A DNA stretch of 64,000 nucleotides from IMG/VR virus record IMGVR_UViG_3300029908_000007, positions 98,309-162,308 of that record; one strand, given 5' to 3'. The stretch is from a virus. Shown piece after piece: positions 48,944 through 55,680 of the stretch. The notes beneath the pieces were generated by a model that saw only the letters and a program-made list of their open reading frames with translations, ran no database searches and was not told the DNA's origin. Position 1 is the stretch's first letter. The number at the start of each line of letters is the position of its first letter. The position numbers were made by a program, and so were the translations under genes.

Positions 48944-49191
48944 ACCTCTTCTTCCCCTAATCCCTCTAATTCTTCCATGGTAATCTCCAACCACTTGGCG
49001 CTGGGGATCTCTTTTAGACGGAGGAGTTCTTTGGCTTTCTGAAACCCCGCCCTATAGGCATCGTACAGACTACATCCACAAAACATATAGATGTGCTCTC
49101 CAAAGGGAGTTCCTGGTACTGTGCGCTGGCAAAGACAATCGTCGCCATTTTCATGACAATGGGCTTCGGCTAGCTTGTCTATGAGTTTCAT
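48940..49191 (-). CDS. Small Cys/His protein
   Basis: An 83-aa protein, MKLIDKLAEAHCHENGDDCLCQ, with CGCSLYDAYRAGFQKAKELL. The Cys/His cluster suggests metal binding. Overlaps neighbours by 4 bp. Confidence 0.5.
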   Translation of the reverse strand: MKLIDKLAEAHCHENGDDCLCQRTVPGTPFGEHIYMFCGCSLYDAYRAGFQKAKELLRLKEIPSAKWLEITMEELEGLGEEEV

Positions 49192-49373
49192 TCATCCTCC
49201 AATTCAAACCGTTTCAATGCTTCTTCTTTCCAGGCCAAGGTTTCTTCGTTACTAATCTCCAATTGTTCTCTGAGATAATCGATTTCAGCTAAAAGTTCTT
49301 TAGTCATTTGCGCTTGATTTAAAGATGCAAGTTCTCTAATTTCAGCTTCTCTCTCTGATGATAGTCTGCTCAT
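49188..49373 (-). CDS. Small coiled-coil protein
   Basis: A 61-aa continuous acidic helix (MTKELLAEIDYLREQLEISN) with heptad spacing. Coupled at both ends by ATGA. Confidence 0.5.
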   Translation of the reverse strand: MSRLSSEREAEIRELASLNQAQMTKELLAEIDYLREQLEISNEETLAWKEEALKRFELEDE

Positions 49374-49738
49374 TTCTTACATCCTTTCTCACACTTTTTA
49401 TTAAATTTAACAATTAACTCCACATCTGCATCCCAGCTTATCACTTTTGGAAAATTAGAGCAAGCCATATCATATCTTTTCGATGTTTCTTCTAATAACA
49501 GAGCCACGGATACCGCACATATTTTAGAACAATTGGAAATTTTTTCTTTAAGAATTCCTTCTACTTCTGCGATATCTTCGGTATTATGGGGAATGTCGGA
49601 AACCGGAGTCTCTGGTTTTGGCTCGCAATCCACCAACTGTTGCCCCATAAAAGCTCGGGTCCCGTTAGAGAATTCGCAACGGTCCTTGTCTGTACAACCA
49701 CATGCTGCTAGGAGTAGTAAAAGAATTAAGTATCTCAT
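49370..49738 (-). CDS. Cys-rich lipoprotein
   Basis: A 122-aa protein with lipoprotein signal MRYLILLLLLAACGC and six further Cys spread through the mature part, likely disulfide-bonded in the periplasm. Helical C-terminal half. No family recognised. ATGA overlaps both sides. Confidence 0.6.
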   Translation of the reverse strand: MRYLILLLLLAACGCTDKDRCEFSNGTRAFMGQQLVDCEPKPETPVSDIPHNTEDIAEVEGILKEKISNCSKICAVSVALLLEETSKRYDMACSNFPKVISWDADVELIVKFNKKCEKGCKK

Positions 49739-49920
49739 TTGTCCTTCTCATCTTCGAATACAGGCGTCCAGTACAGTGTGGGGCAATTTTTGATAGAATC
49801 GTGGAATTGTTTTCTCATGATCCTCATTTCCCATTCTTCTCTGGCACTAATGGTCTTTACAAAGGAACCTATTACTTCTCCATCGCCGTTTTTAATTTCA
49901 AAAAGAGTAATGGTTTTCAT
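49735..49920 (-). CDS. Small hypothetical protein
   Basis: A 61-aa protein MKTITLFEIKNGDGEVIGSF, an N-terminal beta hairpin then a helix (EEWEMRIMRKQFHDSI). Unknown. Confidence 0.5.
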   Translation of the reverse strand: MKTITLFEIKNGDGEVIGSFVKTISAREEWEMRIMRKQFHDSIKNCPTLYWTPVFEDEKDK

Positions 49921-50096
49921 CCCTCTCTCCTCTTCTTATTCATGCATTTCTCACAATAATAGGCGTTACAAACTTCGTTATCGCTAACCCAATGCGTACC
50001 AAACTCGCTTAGCTGTCCGCAAGCGCAGAGATCGTCGGGATTTATGACCCCAAAATTAGCAGCTATAGACTCTTCGGGGTTGTATACGGCGATCAT
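49917..50096 (-). CDS. Small zinc-binding protein
   Basis: The ATG at 50096 gives 59 aa: MIAVYNPEESIAANFG, then CACG and YYCEKCMNKKR, a C-x-C ... C-x-x-C arrangement with H43-like His between. ATGA overlap with the upstream gene. Confidence 0.5.
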   Translation of the reverse strand: MIAVYNPEESIAANFGVINPDDLCACGQLSEFGTHWVSDNEVCNAYYCEKCMNKKRREG

Positions 50097-50464
50097 TCCA
50101 CACCAAAATCCTGTAAGCACTGGCGAACCAATACCAAACTAACCCTAAGTAGATCTACCTTTTCTTCTCCGGTCATGCGATCTCCGTAAATATTTACGGT
50201 GTCAGTGAGTCCCATTGCTAGATTCTTAACTGGTCCGTGGCCTTCGATAAATTCTTTTAGTGTTTTCATACCAGCTCTAGGATCCGGATCCACGGGAATG
50301 ATTTTGCCGATCACCAAAAAGTCAACCCAGTAACCCTCCATTGGATCCGGATGGGCCTTCAAAAACTTGGTTACAAAGGTCTTTGCGGACTTCAGACTTT
50401 TGAAGAGTTTGAGTTTGGGCGTGGAGTCGTCCACGTAGTGGACATATGTTTTATTTTTCTTCAT
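50093..50464 (-). CDS. Hypothetical protein
   Basis: The ATG at 50464 (MKKNKTYVHYVDDS, 123 aa) is preferred over an upstream frame inside the next gene. An alpha/beta protein with GYWVDFLVIGKIIPVDP and a helical C-terminus. Unknown. Confidence 0.5.
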   Translation of the reverse strand: MKKNKTYVHYVDDSTPKLKLFKSLKSAKTFVTKFLKAHPDPMEGYWVDFLVIGKIIPVDPDPRAGMKTLKEFIEGHGPVKNLAMGLTDTVNIYGDRMTGEEKVDLLRVSLVLVRQCLQDFGVE

Positions 50465-50669
50465 TGTCTTCCTCCAAAACTTCCAACAAAATATCTGCGG
50501 CTGAAACCACATGCTTTGCCCAGCTCTTTAGCTGGCCATCGCTATCCGATGCATTGATGGTCCTGGCATAAATATCCATAGCTAGGTATTCTCGTTTGGT
50601 GAGTCCATCTTCTACCCTATATATGTTGCCAACGCCAGTTTCTTGGGGGAACGCTGATTTATTTTTCAT
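50451..50669 (-). CDS. Small conserved-type phage protein
   Basis: A 72-aa protein with SAFPQE near the start and GLTKREYLAMDIYARTI, a pattern (G-L/M-T-x-R-x-x-x-A) common in small phage proteins. The rest is helical and acidic. Function unknown. Confidence 0.55.
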   Translation of the reverse strand: MKNKSAFPQETGVGNIYRVEDGLTKREYLAMDIYARTINASDSDGQLKSWAKHVVSAADILLEVLEEDNEEK

Positions 50670-50830
50670 CCAATCTCCGTTTCATCAAAAGTCTTAACTG
50701 CATTCTTAAGCTCATCGAATTTAAACCCATTGAAAGGCCATTCGGTATGATATTCATAGGTTTGTACAAAAGTTCGAGCTGTCTTAATTATAGCTTTGAT
50801 TTGTAGCCATTCCTCTCTAGTTAGTTCCAT
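50666..50830 (-). CDS. Tiny hypothetical protein
   Basis: A 54-aa frame MELTREEWLQIKAIIKTART, helical, then WPFNGFKFDELKNAV. ATGA overlap with the gene downstream and 14-bp overlap upstream. Unknown. Confidence 0.5.
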   Translation of the reverse strand: MELTREEWLQIKAIIKTARTFVQTYEYHTEWPFNGFKFDELKNAVKTFDETEIG

Positions 50831-50954
50831 GCTCTTCCTTCCATTCCTGACATTCTTCCTCTTTCATTTTTAAATAACAATCCTCACAATAATACTCGCT
50901 GCCATCGTAATAAAAATTCGCGCCTTCAAGACCACAGCCGGGGCAGTTGGTCAT
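50817..50954 (-). CDS. Tiny zinc-ribbon protein
   Basis: The ATG at 50954, after GAAGGG, gives 45 aa: MTNCPGCGLEGANFYYDG then YYCEDCY, a complete C-x-x-C ... C-x-x-C zinc ribbon with an acidic tail. Confidence 0.6.
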   Translation of the reverse strand: MTNCPGCGLEGANFYYDGSEYYCEDCYLKMKEEECQEWKEEHGTN

Positions 50955-50955
50955 A

Positions 50956-51270
50956 TTAAACCCTTCCCTCTCCACGACATTTATAACAACCACTAGTTGC
51001 AGAATGGACTGGCCCATAGGTAGTAATGCTGCCGCTTCCATTACATTCGCGACAAATTATTTTATTTCGTTCTTTATAAAGTTTATCTTCAAGTGACTTG
51101 ATCTCTTCCCGCATAGGATTAGAGATGCAATCGTAGCCATGAGACATGCTATAATTGTCGTGAGCACCAGCCACCCATGAGGCAACTATATTTAGCTGCT
51201 CTTTGGTCACAACTAGGCCTGCATCCTCGAAAGCCTCTGCGATGCAATCTGTCCAATAGTCACTGGCCAT
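50956..51270 (-). CDS. Phage protein with DnaJ-type zinc finger half-site
   Basis: The ATG at 51270 (after GGAGAAGG) gives 104 aa. N-terminal DYWTDCIAEAFEDAG is a frequent start in phage proteins. The C-terminus has CRECNGSGS and CYKCRGEG, two C-x-x-C-x-G-x-G motifs of the DnaJ central zinc domain. Confidence 0.65.
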   Translation of the reverse strand: MASDYWTDCIAEAFEDAGLVVTKEQLNIVASWVAGAHDNYSMSHGYDCISNPMREEIKSLEDKLYKERNKIICRECNGSGSITTYGPVHSATSGCYKCRGEGRV

Positions 51271-51355
51271 ACCTTCTCCTCCGCCCACTGTCTCACAAGG
51301 CCTGGCGGAAGTCAAGAACTATTTTATTAAGGGATTGTTAAATCAGGACACTTAT

Positions 51356-51374
51356 CTGGACACTGTGTCCAGAT
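51356..51374. repeat. 19-bp palindrome TCTGGACACTGTGTCCAGA
   Basis: Perfect except for its central base. It begins where the DUF2384-like gene ends, with GGACAC repeated just beside it. It could be a terminator hairpin (8-bp stem, 3-nt loop) or a dyad operator; no T run follows. Confidence 0.4.
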
Positions 51375-51586
51375 TAAGAAGGCGGTGGTCCATTCTCTTC
51401 CATAGCCCCAACCACAAACTTGGCTACTTTTTGAAGACCGGCTTCTCCTCGAATGGCGATAAGATCGGATGGCGACATGTTTCCAAAGTGAGGATTGTCG
51501 GTTAGCAGCCAAAACGCGATCTTCGCCGGATCATCCTTAAAGAATTCAGCGAGACCGGTTGCGATGGCGGTTATTGGGGAGTCGAT
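51374..51586 (-). CDS. DUF2384 (MbcA/ParS/Xre toxin-binding) like protein with unclear start
   Basis: The frame between the stop at 51374 and about 51586 reads ITAIATGLAEFFKDDP, AFWLLTDNPHFGNMSP and DLIAIRGEAGLQKV, the pattern of DUF2384 antitoxin C-terminal domains (W-L-x-T-x-N-P-x-x-x-x-x-S-P). No ATG, GTG or TTG opens it; ATC at 51584-51586 nine bases after AAGGA is the best candidate, possibly a rare start or a sequence error. No RES-type toxin partner is visible. Confidence 0.5.
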   Translation of the reverse strand: MDSPITAIATGLAEFFKDDPAKIAFWLLTDNPHFGNMSPSDLIAIRGEAGLQKVAKFVVGAMEENGPPPS

Positions 51587-51828
51587 CGTTTGGAGTCCTT
51601 ATACAGATCTTCGACAGCCTTCATAGTTTTATCAGCATCGAAACCGTTTTGGTTGCACATATAGGCGATCCCGAATTCCGCATAAGCTACGTCTGCTGGA
51701 GATTTATCTTTTACGCTGTCGTCGAAATCAATTCTTTGCTTGATCTCTTTCCTACAAGAGTCCAAAGTGGGTCGGGGCTTAATGGTAGCACAAGCAAATA
51801 AGAAGGGGAGCAAGAGTAGGTATTTCAT
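51571..51828 (-). CDS. Small lipoprotein
   Basis: An 85-aa protein with signal MKYLLLLPFLFAC and a mature helical part with two Cys (DSCRKE, YMCNQNG). Periplasmic face. No family recognised. Overlaps the DUF2384-like frame by 16 bp. Confidence 0.6.
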   Translation of the reverse strand: MKYLLLLPFLFACATIKPRPTLDSCRKEIKQRIDFDDSVKDKSPADVAYAEFGIAYMCNQNGFDADKTMKAVEDLYKDSKRSTPQ

Positions 51829-51837
51829 ATATTCTAC

Positions 51838-52035
51838 TTAAACCTTGATAATGTCTTTTTTAAAGAATAGCTTAGCGCCTCCAATAACGATGCCGAAAGC
51901 ACCAAAAACTAGAGCCAGGAGCCCGATATACCATTTCTTACGGAAGCCCAGAACGGCTCCGTAGATATGAAGCGCAAATAAACCCAAGGCCAGTGCTAGC
52001 ATTCCTAGAACAAAAACAGCTGATACCAAAGTCAT
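51838..52035 (-). CDS. Small two-helix membrane protein
   Basis: A 65-aa protein: two long hydrophobic helices (~5-28 and 35-55) separated by a basic turn RKKW, and a basic end (FFKKDIIKV). GGAGG precedes the ATG, with TGATATA 22 nt upstream. Holin-like topology, but unproven. Confidence 0.55.
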   Translation of the reverse strand: MTLVSAVFVLGMLALALGLFALHIYGAVLGFRKKWYIGLLALVFGAFGIVIGGAKLFFKKDIIKV

Positions 52036-52060
52036 AAATTAATCCTCCATTTGTTGTATA

Positions 52061-52186
52061 TCATAGACCACAGATGACATAATCGGATATTCCAAAATTG
52101 GAAAGCGTCTTCTCAGAGGCCTCAATAATACAATCCTCGCATATATCTGCGACTAGTTCTAGTTTGTGTTTAATACAAATGGCCAT
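52061..52186 (-). CDS. Tiny Cys-containing protein
   Basis: A 41-aa frame MAICIKHKLELVADICEDCI, with two single Cys and a C-x-x-C. Start overlaps the upstream stop (TAATG). Its 3' end overlaps the TGATATA motif of the next gene. Confidence 0.4.
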   Translation of the reverse strand: MAICIKHKLELVADICEDCIIEASEKTLSNFGISDYVICGL

Positions 52187-52506
52187 TAGCTATCTTTCCT
52201 CTTCATTTCAACATAGAAGGTCCAAACCTGAAGTTTTTCTTTATACAGACTTAGTATTAAGTCCCATTTGGTTTTCCAAGAATCGTTATTTAAAACCAAG
52301 GCATATATTGAAGATCTATAAAATTGAACATTGGCTAGCTGATCTCTTAGAAAGGGGTCGGTTTCGGCTTCGACTTCCATGGCCTTCAAATAGGTCTCAA
52401 TTTCTTTGATAAACTCGGTTTTAAGACGAAGCTCTTGGCCATCAGATAATATGGTCAACATTCTGGAGAATTGGGTAAAGTAAGGGGAGACTTCTAGGGT
52501 TTTCAT
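52186..52506 (-). CDS. Hypothetical helical protein
   Basis: A 106-aa all-helical protein MKTLEVSPYFTQFSRMLTIL. Abuts the 52507-52917 gene with no gap. Unknown. Confidence 0.5.
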   Translation of the reverse strand: MKTLEVSPYFTQFSRMLTILSDGQELRLKTEFIKEIETYLKAMEVEAETDPFLRDQLANVQFYRSSIYALVLNNDSWKTKWDLILSLYKEKLQVWTFYVEMKRKDS

Positions 52507-52917
52507 TTAAACCTCGACCTTGTGCGACCGGCAGTACCTAAACTTCTTACCCGCGCACTCGTTATCCACGACTTCACATTGGCTGTGATCGGAGCCGCTG
52601 GAGACCTTGACTTCGATGGGCATGTTGTCGATACCTGTTGGAATTCGAAAATTGACATTGAGAGCGGCGTGGTATTGACCGCTATAGCCGCCCTGAACAG
52701 AGGGGGAGCCGAGGGTAAATATAGAGGTTCCGGCTGCAAAATCAAAAGAACTAGCCCAAAATTGGTTGCCCACATATACACTGTGGTCCGAGCTGCGAAT
52801 TACATCGGATATAGACTCAAAAAAATAAATTCCTGCATTAATTTCAGTAATTACAGCTCTAAAAGGTAAAAAAGCTTTTGAGCTTAGTTCTAGTATTCCG
52901 ATGTCTCCTATTTGCAT
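52507..52917 (-). CDS. Hypothetical beta-rich protein
   Basis: A 136-aa protein MQIGDIGILELSSKAFLPFRAV, mostly strands, ending with a Cys/His cluster (SQCEVVDNECAGKKFRYCRSH) that could bind zinc. Unknown. Confidence 0.5.
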   Translation of the reverse strand: MQIGDIGILELSSKAFLPFRAVITEINAGIYFFESISDVIRSSDHSVYVGNQFWASSFDFAAGTSIFTLGSPSVQGGYSGQYHAALNVNFRIPTGIDNMPIEVKVSSGSDHSQCEVVDNECAGKKFRYCRSHKVEV

Positions 52918-52919
52918 AA

Positions 52920-53282
52920 TTATCCTTTCAATAATGGCATCGTCGCCACTAATACTGTTAAATGTAAGGCTTGATCGACGCCGATGACGGCGAAAAAGTT
53001 GTGAACTTGTTTTTCAGCCCAGAGGCGCTTGGTGATGCGGGAAGTGATGTAGTCTGTTGCGAAGTGGGCCAAGCCGTTAACTAAGACGTAGGCGGAGGTA
53101 GCACCCACTGAATAGGGTCCGACAAAGATCTGAGAGAAACGAAGAGCCAGCCACATCCAAAACATGTAACTAACAATATGTCGGGCTAGCCAATAGTTTG
53201 AGCTGCTCTTGTTCTTGGCTTGTTGGTCGGTTTGCATGAAGAAGTCGGCGAAACAATGGGCCCAGATTAAGACGTAAATCAT
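52920..53282 (-). CDS. DUF3307 family membrane protein
   Basis: A 120-aa multi-pass protein. WAHCFADFFMQTDQQAKNK and the later FATDYITSR and GVDQALHL supply the H-x-x-x-D-F and D/H residues that define DUF3307 (conserved acidic and His residues in helices). Function of the family is unknown. Confidence 0.7.
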   Translation of the reverse strand: MIYVLIWAHCFADFFMQTDQQAKNKSSSNYWLARHIVSYMFWMWLALRFSQIFVGPYSVGATSAYVLVNGLAHFATDYITSRITKRLWAEKQVHNFFAVIGVDQALHLTVLVATMPLLKG

Positions 53283-53665
53283 GGCTTCACCTCGGCTTTA
53301 ATAACGGCGATGTTAACGATGGGAATATAAGCGCAGAGTCCGTCGTCTTTGTAATAGCCATCCCTAAACACCGAGTATTCTATGAAATTCTCCACACGTT
53401 CCTGGCTGTCATAGAGTTCGGTTTCCCAGCCGAAGCCATTGTTCCGAGTTCGGGCTTCTGGTTCAAAGGTGTCGGTGTAATGGACATGGCCGTCTTTTCG
53501 AATAATAACGGCTCTATAACGAGGTTTGGCTTTCTCCTCTGCTATCCAAGCCGATTCTCCTTTTTTACATAGCTGGTAAGCGCGTTTGTCATCTCTGCTA
53601 TCTTTGATACAGGCCCAGACGATGACGGCGATGAGAAAGACGGCGACGGCGAGGATGTAGGTCAT
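53279..53665 (-). CDS. Membrane-anchored hypothetical protein
   Basis: A 128-aa protein with one N-terminal transmembrane helix (ILAVAVFLIAVIVWACI) and a soluble alpha/beta domain. ATGA coupled on both sides. Unknown. Confidence 0.5.
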   Translation of the reverse strand: MTYILAVAVFLIAVIVWACIKDSRDDKRAYQLCKKGESAWIAEEKAKPRYRAVIIRKDGHVHYTDTFEPEARTRNNGFGWETELYDSQERVENFIEYSVFRDGYYKDDGLCAYIPIVNIAVIKAEVKP

Positions 53666-54012
53666 ACCGAATCCCTTGCTTTAGTATAGGTCTCAATTTC
53701 TTTTTGTGCTAATTCAACCGCCTTCTTCGCACTTTCTAGAATGGCTTTAAAATCTTTCTTTTTGGCCATTCGAATCTCGTCTACGCTGACATACGATTCC
53801 GGCTTATAGATAGCAGCCATTCTGGAATCGCTTATGTAATAAGCTACACTCTCCAACCCCATTTCTTCTGAATCTTTTTTATTTGCTTCAACAAAACGCC
53901 AATTTAAAACGCTGCGAATAACTCCCCCAAATCTAGGATCCTCTTCTAATTGGACAGGGTATTTGTTGTAGCTGGGAATGACCACCCAATCGCCTTTCTT
54001 GTACGCGTTCAT
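53662..54012 (-). CDS. Hypothetical protein
   Basis: A 116-aa protein: N-terminal beta barrel-like part (YKKGDWVVIPSYNKYPV) and C-terminal helix (ILESAKKAVELAQKEIETY). Unknown. Confidence 0.5.
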   Translation of the reverse strand: MNAYKKGDWVVIPSYNKYPVQLEEDPRFGGVIRSVLNWRFVEANKKDSEEMGLESVAYYISDSRMAAIYKPESYVSVDEIRMAKKKDFKAILESAKKAVELAQKEIETYTKARDSV

Positions 54013-54170
54013 GTGGTTTCTCCTCTAGATCCAAGTTCTTGGAGAATGGCTTCTAGCTGACCCGCTTTCTTGTGAAAATCTTCTAGGATTGAAAAATAGA
54101 GATCTCTTAAGGTCTCATCATCTGCTAAGTCAAGTTCCCAATCGCATTCTATTATCTTAAATAGACTCAT
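54009..54170 (-). CDS. Tiny helical protein
   Basis: A 53-aa frame MSLFKIIECDWELDLADDET, helical, with GAGGAT upstream and an ATGA overlap with the next gene. Fills a gap downstream of a promoter. Confidence 0.5.
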   Translation of the reverse strand: MSLFKIIECDWELDLADDETLRDLYFSILEDFHKKAGQLEAILQELGSRGETT

Positions 54171-54258
54171 AATCCCAATCCTCGGTCCTCTAATCGGTTA
54201 AAGCAACTTAGACTAAAATTAAGCCAAAGCCAGCGCACACTGCTCACCACGAAACCAG

Positions 54259-54290
54259 GATATAACAGGGTTTGGGGAATGTCAAGAACT
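54259..54290 (-). promoter_or_regulatory. Promoter ATAGTTCTTGACAT with 15-bp spacer and TATATC
   Basis: TTGACA (minus strand, 54280-54285), 15 bp, TATATC (54259-54264), with the ATAGTTC extension upstream of the -35 shared by three other sites. It drives the operon beginning with the gene at 54170. Confidence 0.5.
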
Positions 54291-54293
54291 ATT

Positions 54294-54926
54294 TTAGTAA
54301 CCGTCGTCTTCGTCAGGCGGCTTAGGAGCGGGAAGTGGTTGGATTCTATGAGTAGGTAGTTCAAACTCAATATCTTTGTTTTTACAGTATTCCATGAGTT
54401 TGTCGACATCTAAAGGTGCTGGTACGCGCTCCAACACGCCCTCATAGTAATCGTGGCATTGATCGACATAGCACCAGGTTCCATCTTCTAAACGATCATA
54501 CATGCCGTAATAACGTGTGGTTAGTAGTTGATCGGAAGCCAAGGGGTGTCGGATCTCAACCGTGGTTCCAGTATAAGGTTTGTCATGGAATGAGTAAATC
54601 CTAAACTTGCCTTCGTTAAAATATAGAGAAATGCTAAAATTTGGAAATAGTTCTTCGAGTTCTTTTTTGATGGTTTCTTCGAGTTCTTTGGTATCTACAT
54701 TTAGGGGAAGTTTGAGAGCTTTAAGTATTTCTTTGGAAACCCACATCGAGCCCATGGTTAGTTCTTTGTCGATAATAGTTCGTAGGACGTTGTCATCCAT
54801 GGCGATGCGGAGCTGTTTATCGATGATCCTGTGGGTTGAAACATTGGCTAAAGTCGGACTCCAACTGCCGTCTTCGTCTAGGATTACTTGAATTTTAAGT
54901 CTAAGGTTTCTCATACCGTAAGTCAT
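54294..54926 (-). CDS. Hypothetical protein
   Basis: A 210-aa alpha/beta protein starting MTYGMRNLRLKIQVIL, with a central helical part and a Pro-rich end (QPLPAPKPPDEDDGY). ATGA coupled upstream. Unknown. Confidence 0.55.
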   Translation of the reverse strand: MTYGMRNLRLKIQVILDEDGSWSPTLANVSTHRIIDKQLRIAMDDNVLRTIIDKELTMGSMWVSKEILKALKLPLNVDTKELEETIKKELEELFPNFSISLYFNEGKFRIYSFHDKPYTGTTVEIRHPLASDQLLTTRYYGMYDRLEDGTWCYVDQCHDYYEGVLERVPAPLDVDKLMEYCKNKDIEFELPTHRIQPLPAPKPPDEDDGY

Positions 54927-55204
54927 TGGTTCCCTTCTATCCTTTCCAACGCCGTCCTAGCTGGGCCCAAGTAGCTTAATGCGTTAAGAGCGTGTACGGC
55001 GATACTAAGTTTGTCTTCAAGCCTCATTCGGCCTTTCTCGCATTCCCAGCTTTCAAGACCACATTCGGATCTGTCTTCCACGGCCTGGGCGTAACCCCAA
55101 CGAGCACCTTCTTTGAAATTATACTTGGCGGTAGTTCGGGAATCGATAAAAGTATCGGAACCAGCTTTTTCAGCGGCATCTCGCAGCTTATTCTCATCGA
55201 TCAT
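54923..55204 (-). CDS. Hypothetical protein
   Basis: A 93-aa helical protein, KYNFKEGARWGYAQAVEDRSEC in the centre, a common small phage type. Coupled to the membrane gene upstream by ATGA. Confidence 0.5.
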   Translation of the reverse strand: MIDENKLRDAAEKAGSDTFIDSRTTAKYNFKEGARWGYAQAVEDRSECGLESWECEKGRMRLEDKLSIAVHALNALSYLGPARTALERIEGNQ

Positions 55205-55392
55205 GAAAAAATCCTCTTAATAGCCAGCCAAGCGCCCTTAAGTGCTAACAAAGTAAGAAGTAGCGGCCATATAAAAAACCAGGCAAGGTTTTCTGCTGAG
55301 GGATGCTTGCTGTCTTCGCTTAGTAAGGCGCAGAAAAAGCCGATGGCTATATAGCCTATAATTGTTAGGGCAATGATTTGATCCATATTCAT
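55201..55392 (-). CDS. Small membrane protein downstream of the structured leader
   Basis: A 63-aa protein with two hydrophobic segments (IIALTIIGYIAIGFFCAL and FIWPLLLTLLALKGAW). AGGAG lies 7-8 nt before the start. It is the first gene after the structured RNA at 55408-55583, so it is the gene most directly controlled if that RNA is regulatory. Confidence 0.55.
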   Translation of the reverse strand: MNMDQIIALTIIGYIAIGFFCALLSEDSKHPSAENLAWFFIWPLLLTLLALKGAWLAIKRIFS

Positions 55393-55407
55393 AAATCTCC
55401 TATATAT

Positions 55408-55583
55408 GCAAGGGCTGCTCGCGACTGCAGCTCAGATTGGACCCAAGATCATCTGTTCCGATCGGACTCAGCCAACTAGCCTGCTTGGGCGCTAGTTGTT
55501 GCGCATCTTCCGACTCGTGCGTGTCTCCAGCGGGATGCGAAGTAAGCCTCGCCACCTTCCCGCAGCTTCCCACGCCGCCTTGC
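55408..55583 (-). ncRNA. Candidate structured leader RNA (about 176 nt), family unknown
   Basis: Lies between a promoter (TTGACT-15-TATACT, 55592-55618) and the gene at 55392. It is GC-richer than its surroundings. The ends close with GCAAGG/CCTTGC. Inside I see GCGTG/CACGC enclosing GCGGGA/TCCCGC and GCGAGG-CTTA-CTTCGC, then CAACTAGC/GCTAGTTG with a 10-nt loop, CAGAT/ATCTG, and GCTGC/GCAGC. The 72-codon frame across it starts upstream of the predicted transcription start and has no coding look. Could be a riboswitch, ribozyme or trans-acting RNA. It does not match the cobalamin, tmRNA or RNase P cores. Confidence 0.55.
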
Positions 55584-55591
55584 CTAACTAG

Positions 55592-55618
55592 AGTATAACA
55601 GGGGGAATCAGAAGTCAA
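55592..55618 (-). promoter_or_regulatory. Promoter of the structured leader (15-bp spacer)
   Basis: TTGACT (minus strand, 55613-55618), 15 bp, TATACT (55592-55597), with the shared ATAGTTC extension upstream. Predicted start near 55585, two bases before the closing stem of the structured RNA. Confidence 0.55.
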
Positions 55619-55632
55619 GAACTATTTTGGGG

Positions 55633-55680
55633 CGTAAGCCTTTCCGGGCTGAGCCGGGGGTTTCATAACCCCAGCACGTC
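55633..55680 (-). terminator. Tandem hairpins after the 55663 gene
   Basis: On the minus strand GGGGTT-ATGA-AACCCC overlaps the stop codon, followed by CCGGCTCAGCCCGG and GGC-TTAC-GCC, then AAAAT. Probably ends transcription of the 56-57 kb operon just before the leader promoter. Confidence 0.5.

Noticed and set aside
54167-54409. An 80-codon minus-strand frame
   Set aside because: It runs antiphase through the 54294-54926 gene and straight through the promoter at 54259-54285, and has no ribosome binding site.
55408-55583. Cobalamin riboswitch, attractive because the phage has a B12-dependent reductase
   Set aside because: The conserved B12-box core and CCGCAACTG-type segment are absent; only the GGGAAG-like bits coincide.
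55400-55618. A 72-codon minus-strand open frame across the structured leader
   Set aside because: Its ATG lies upstream of the predicted transcription start, it has no ribosome binding site, and the sequence is better explained by paired RNA helices.
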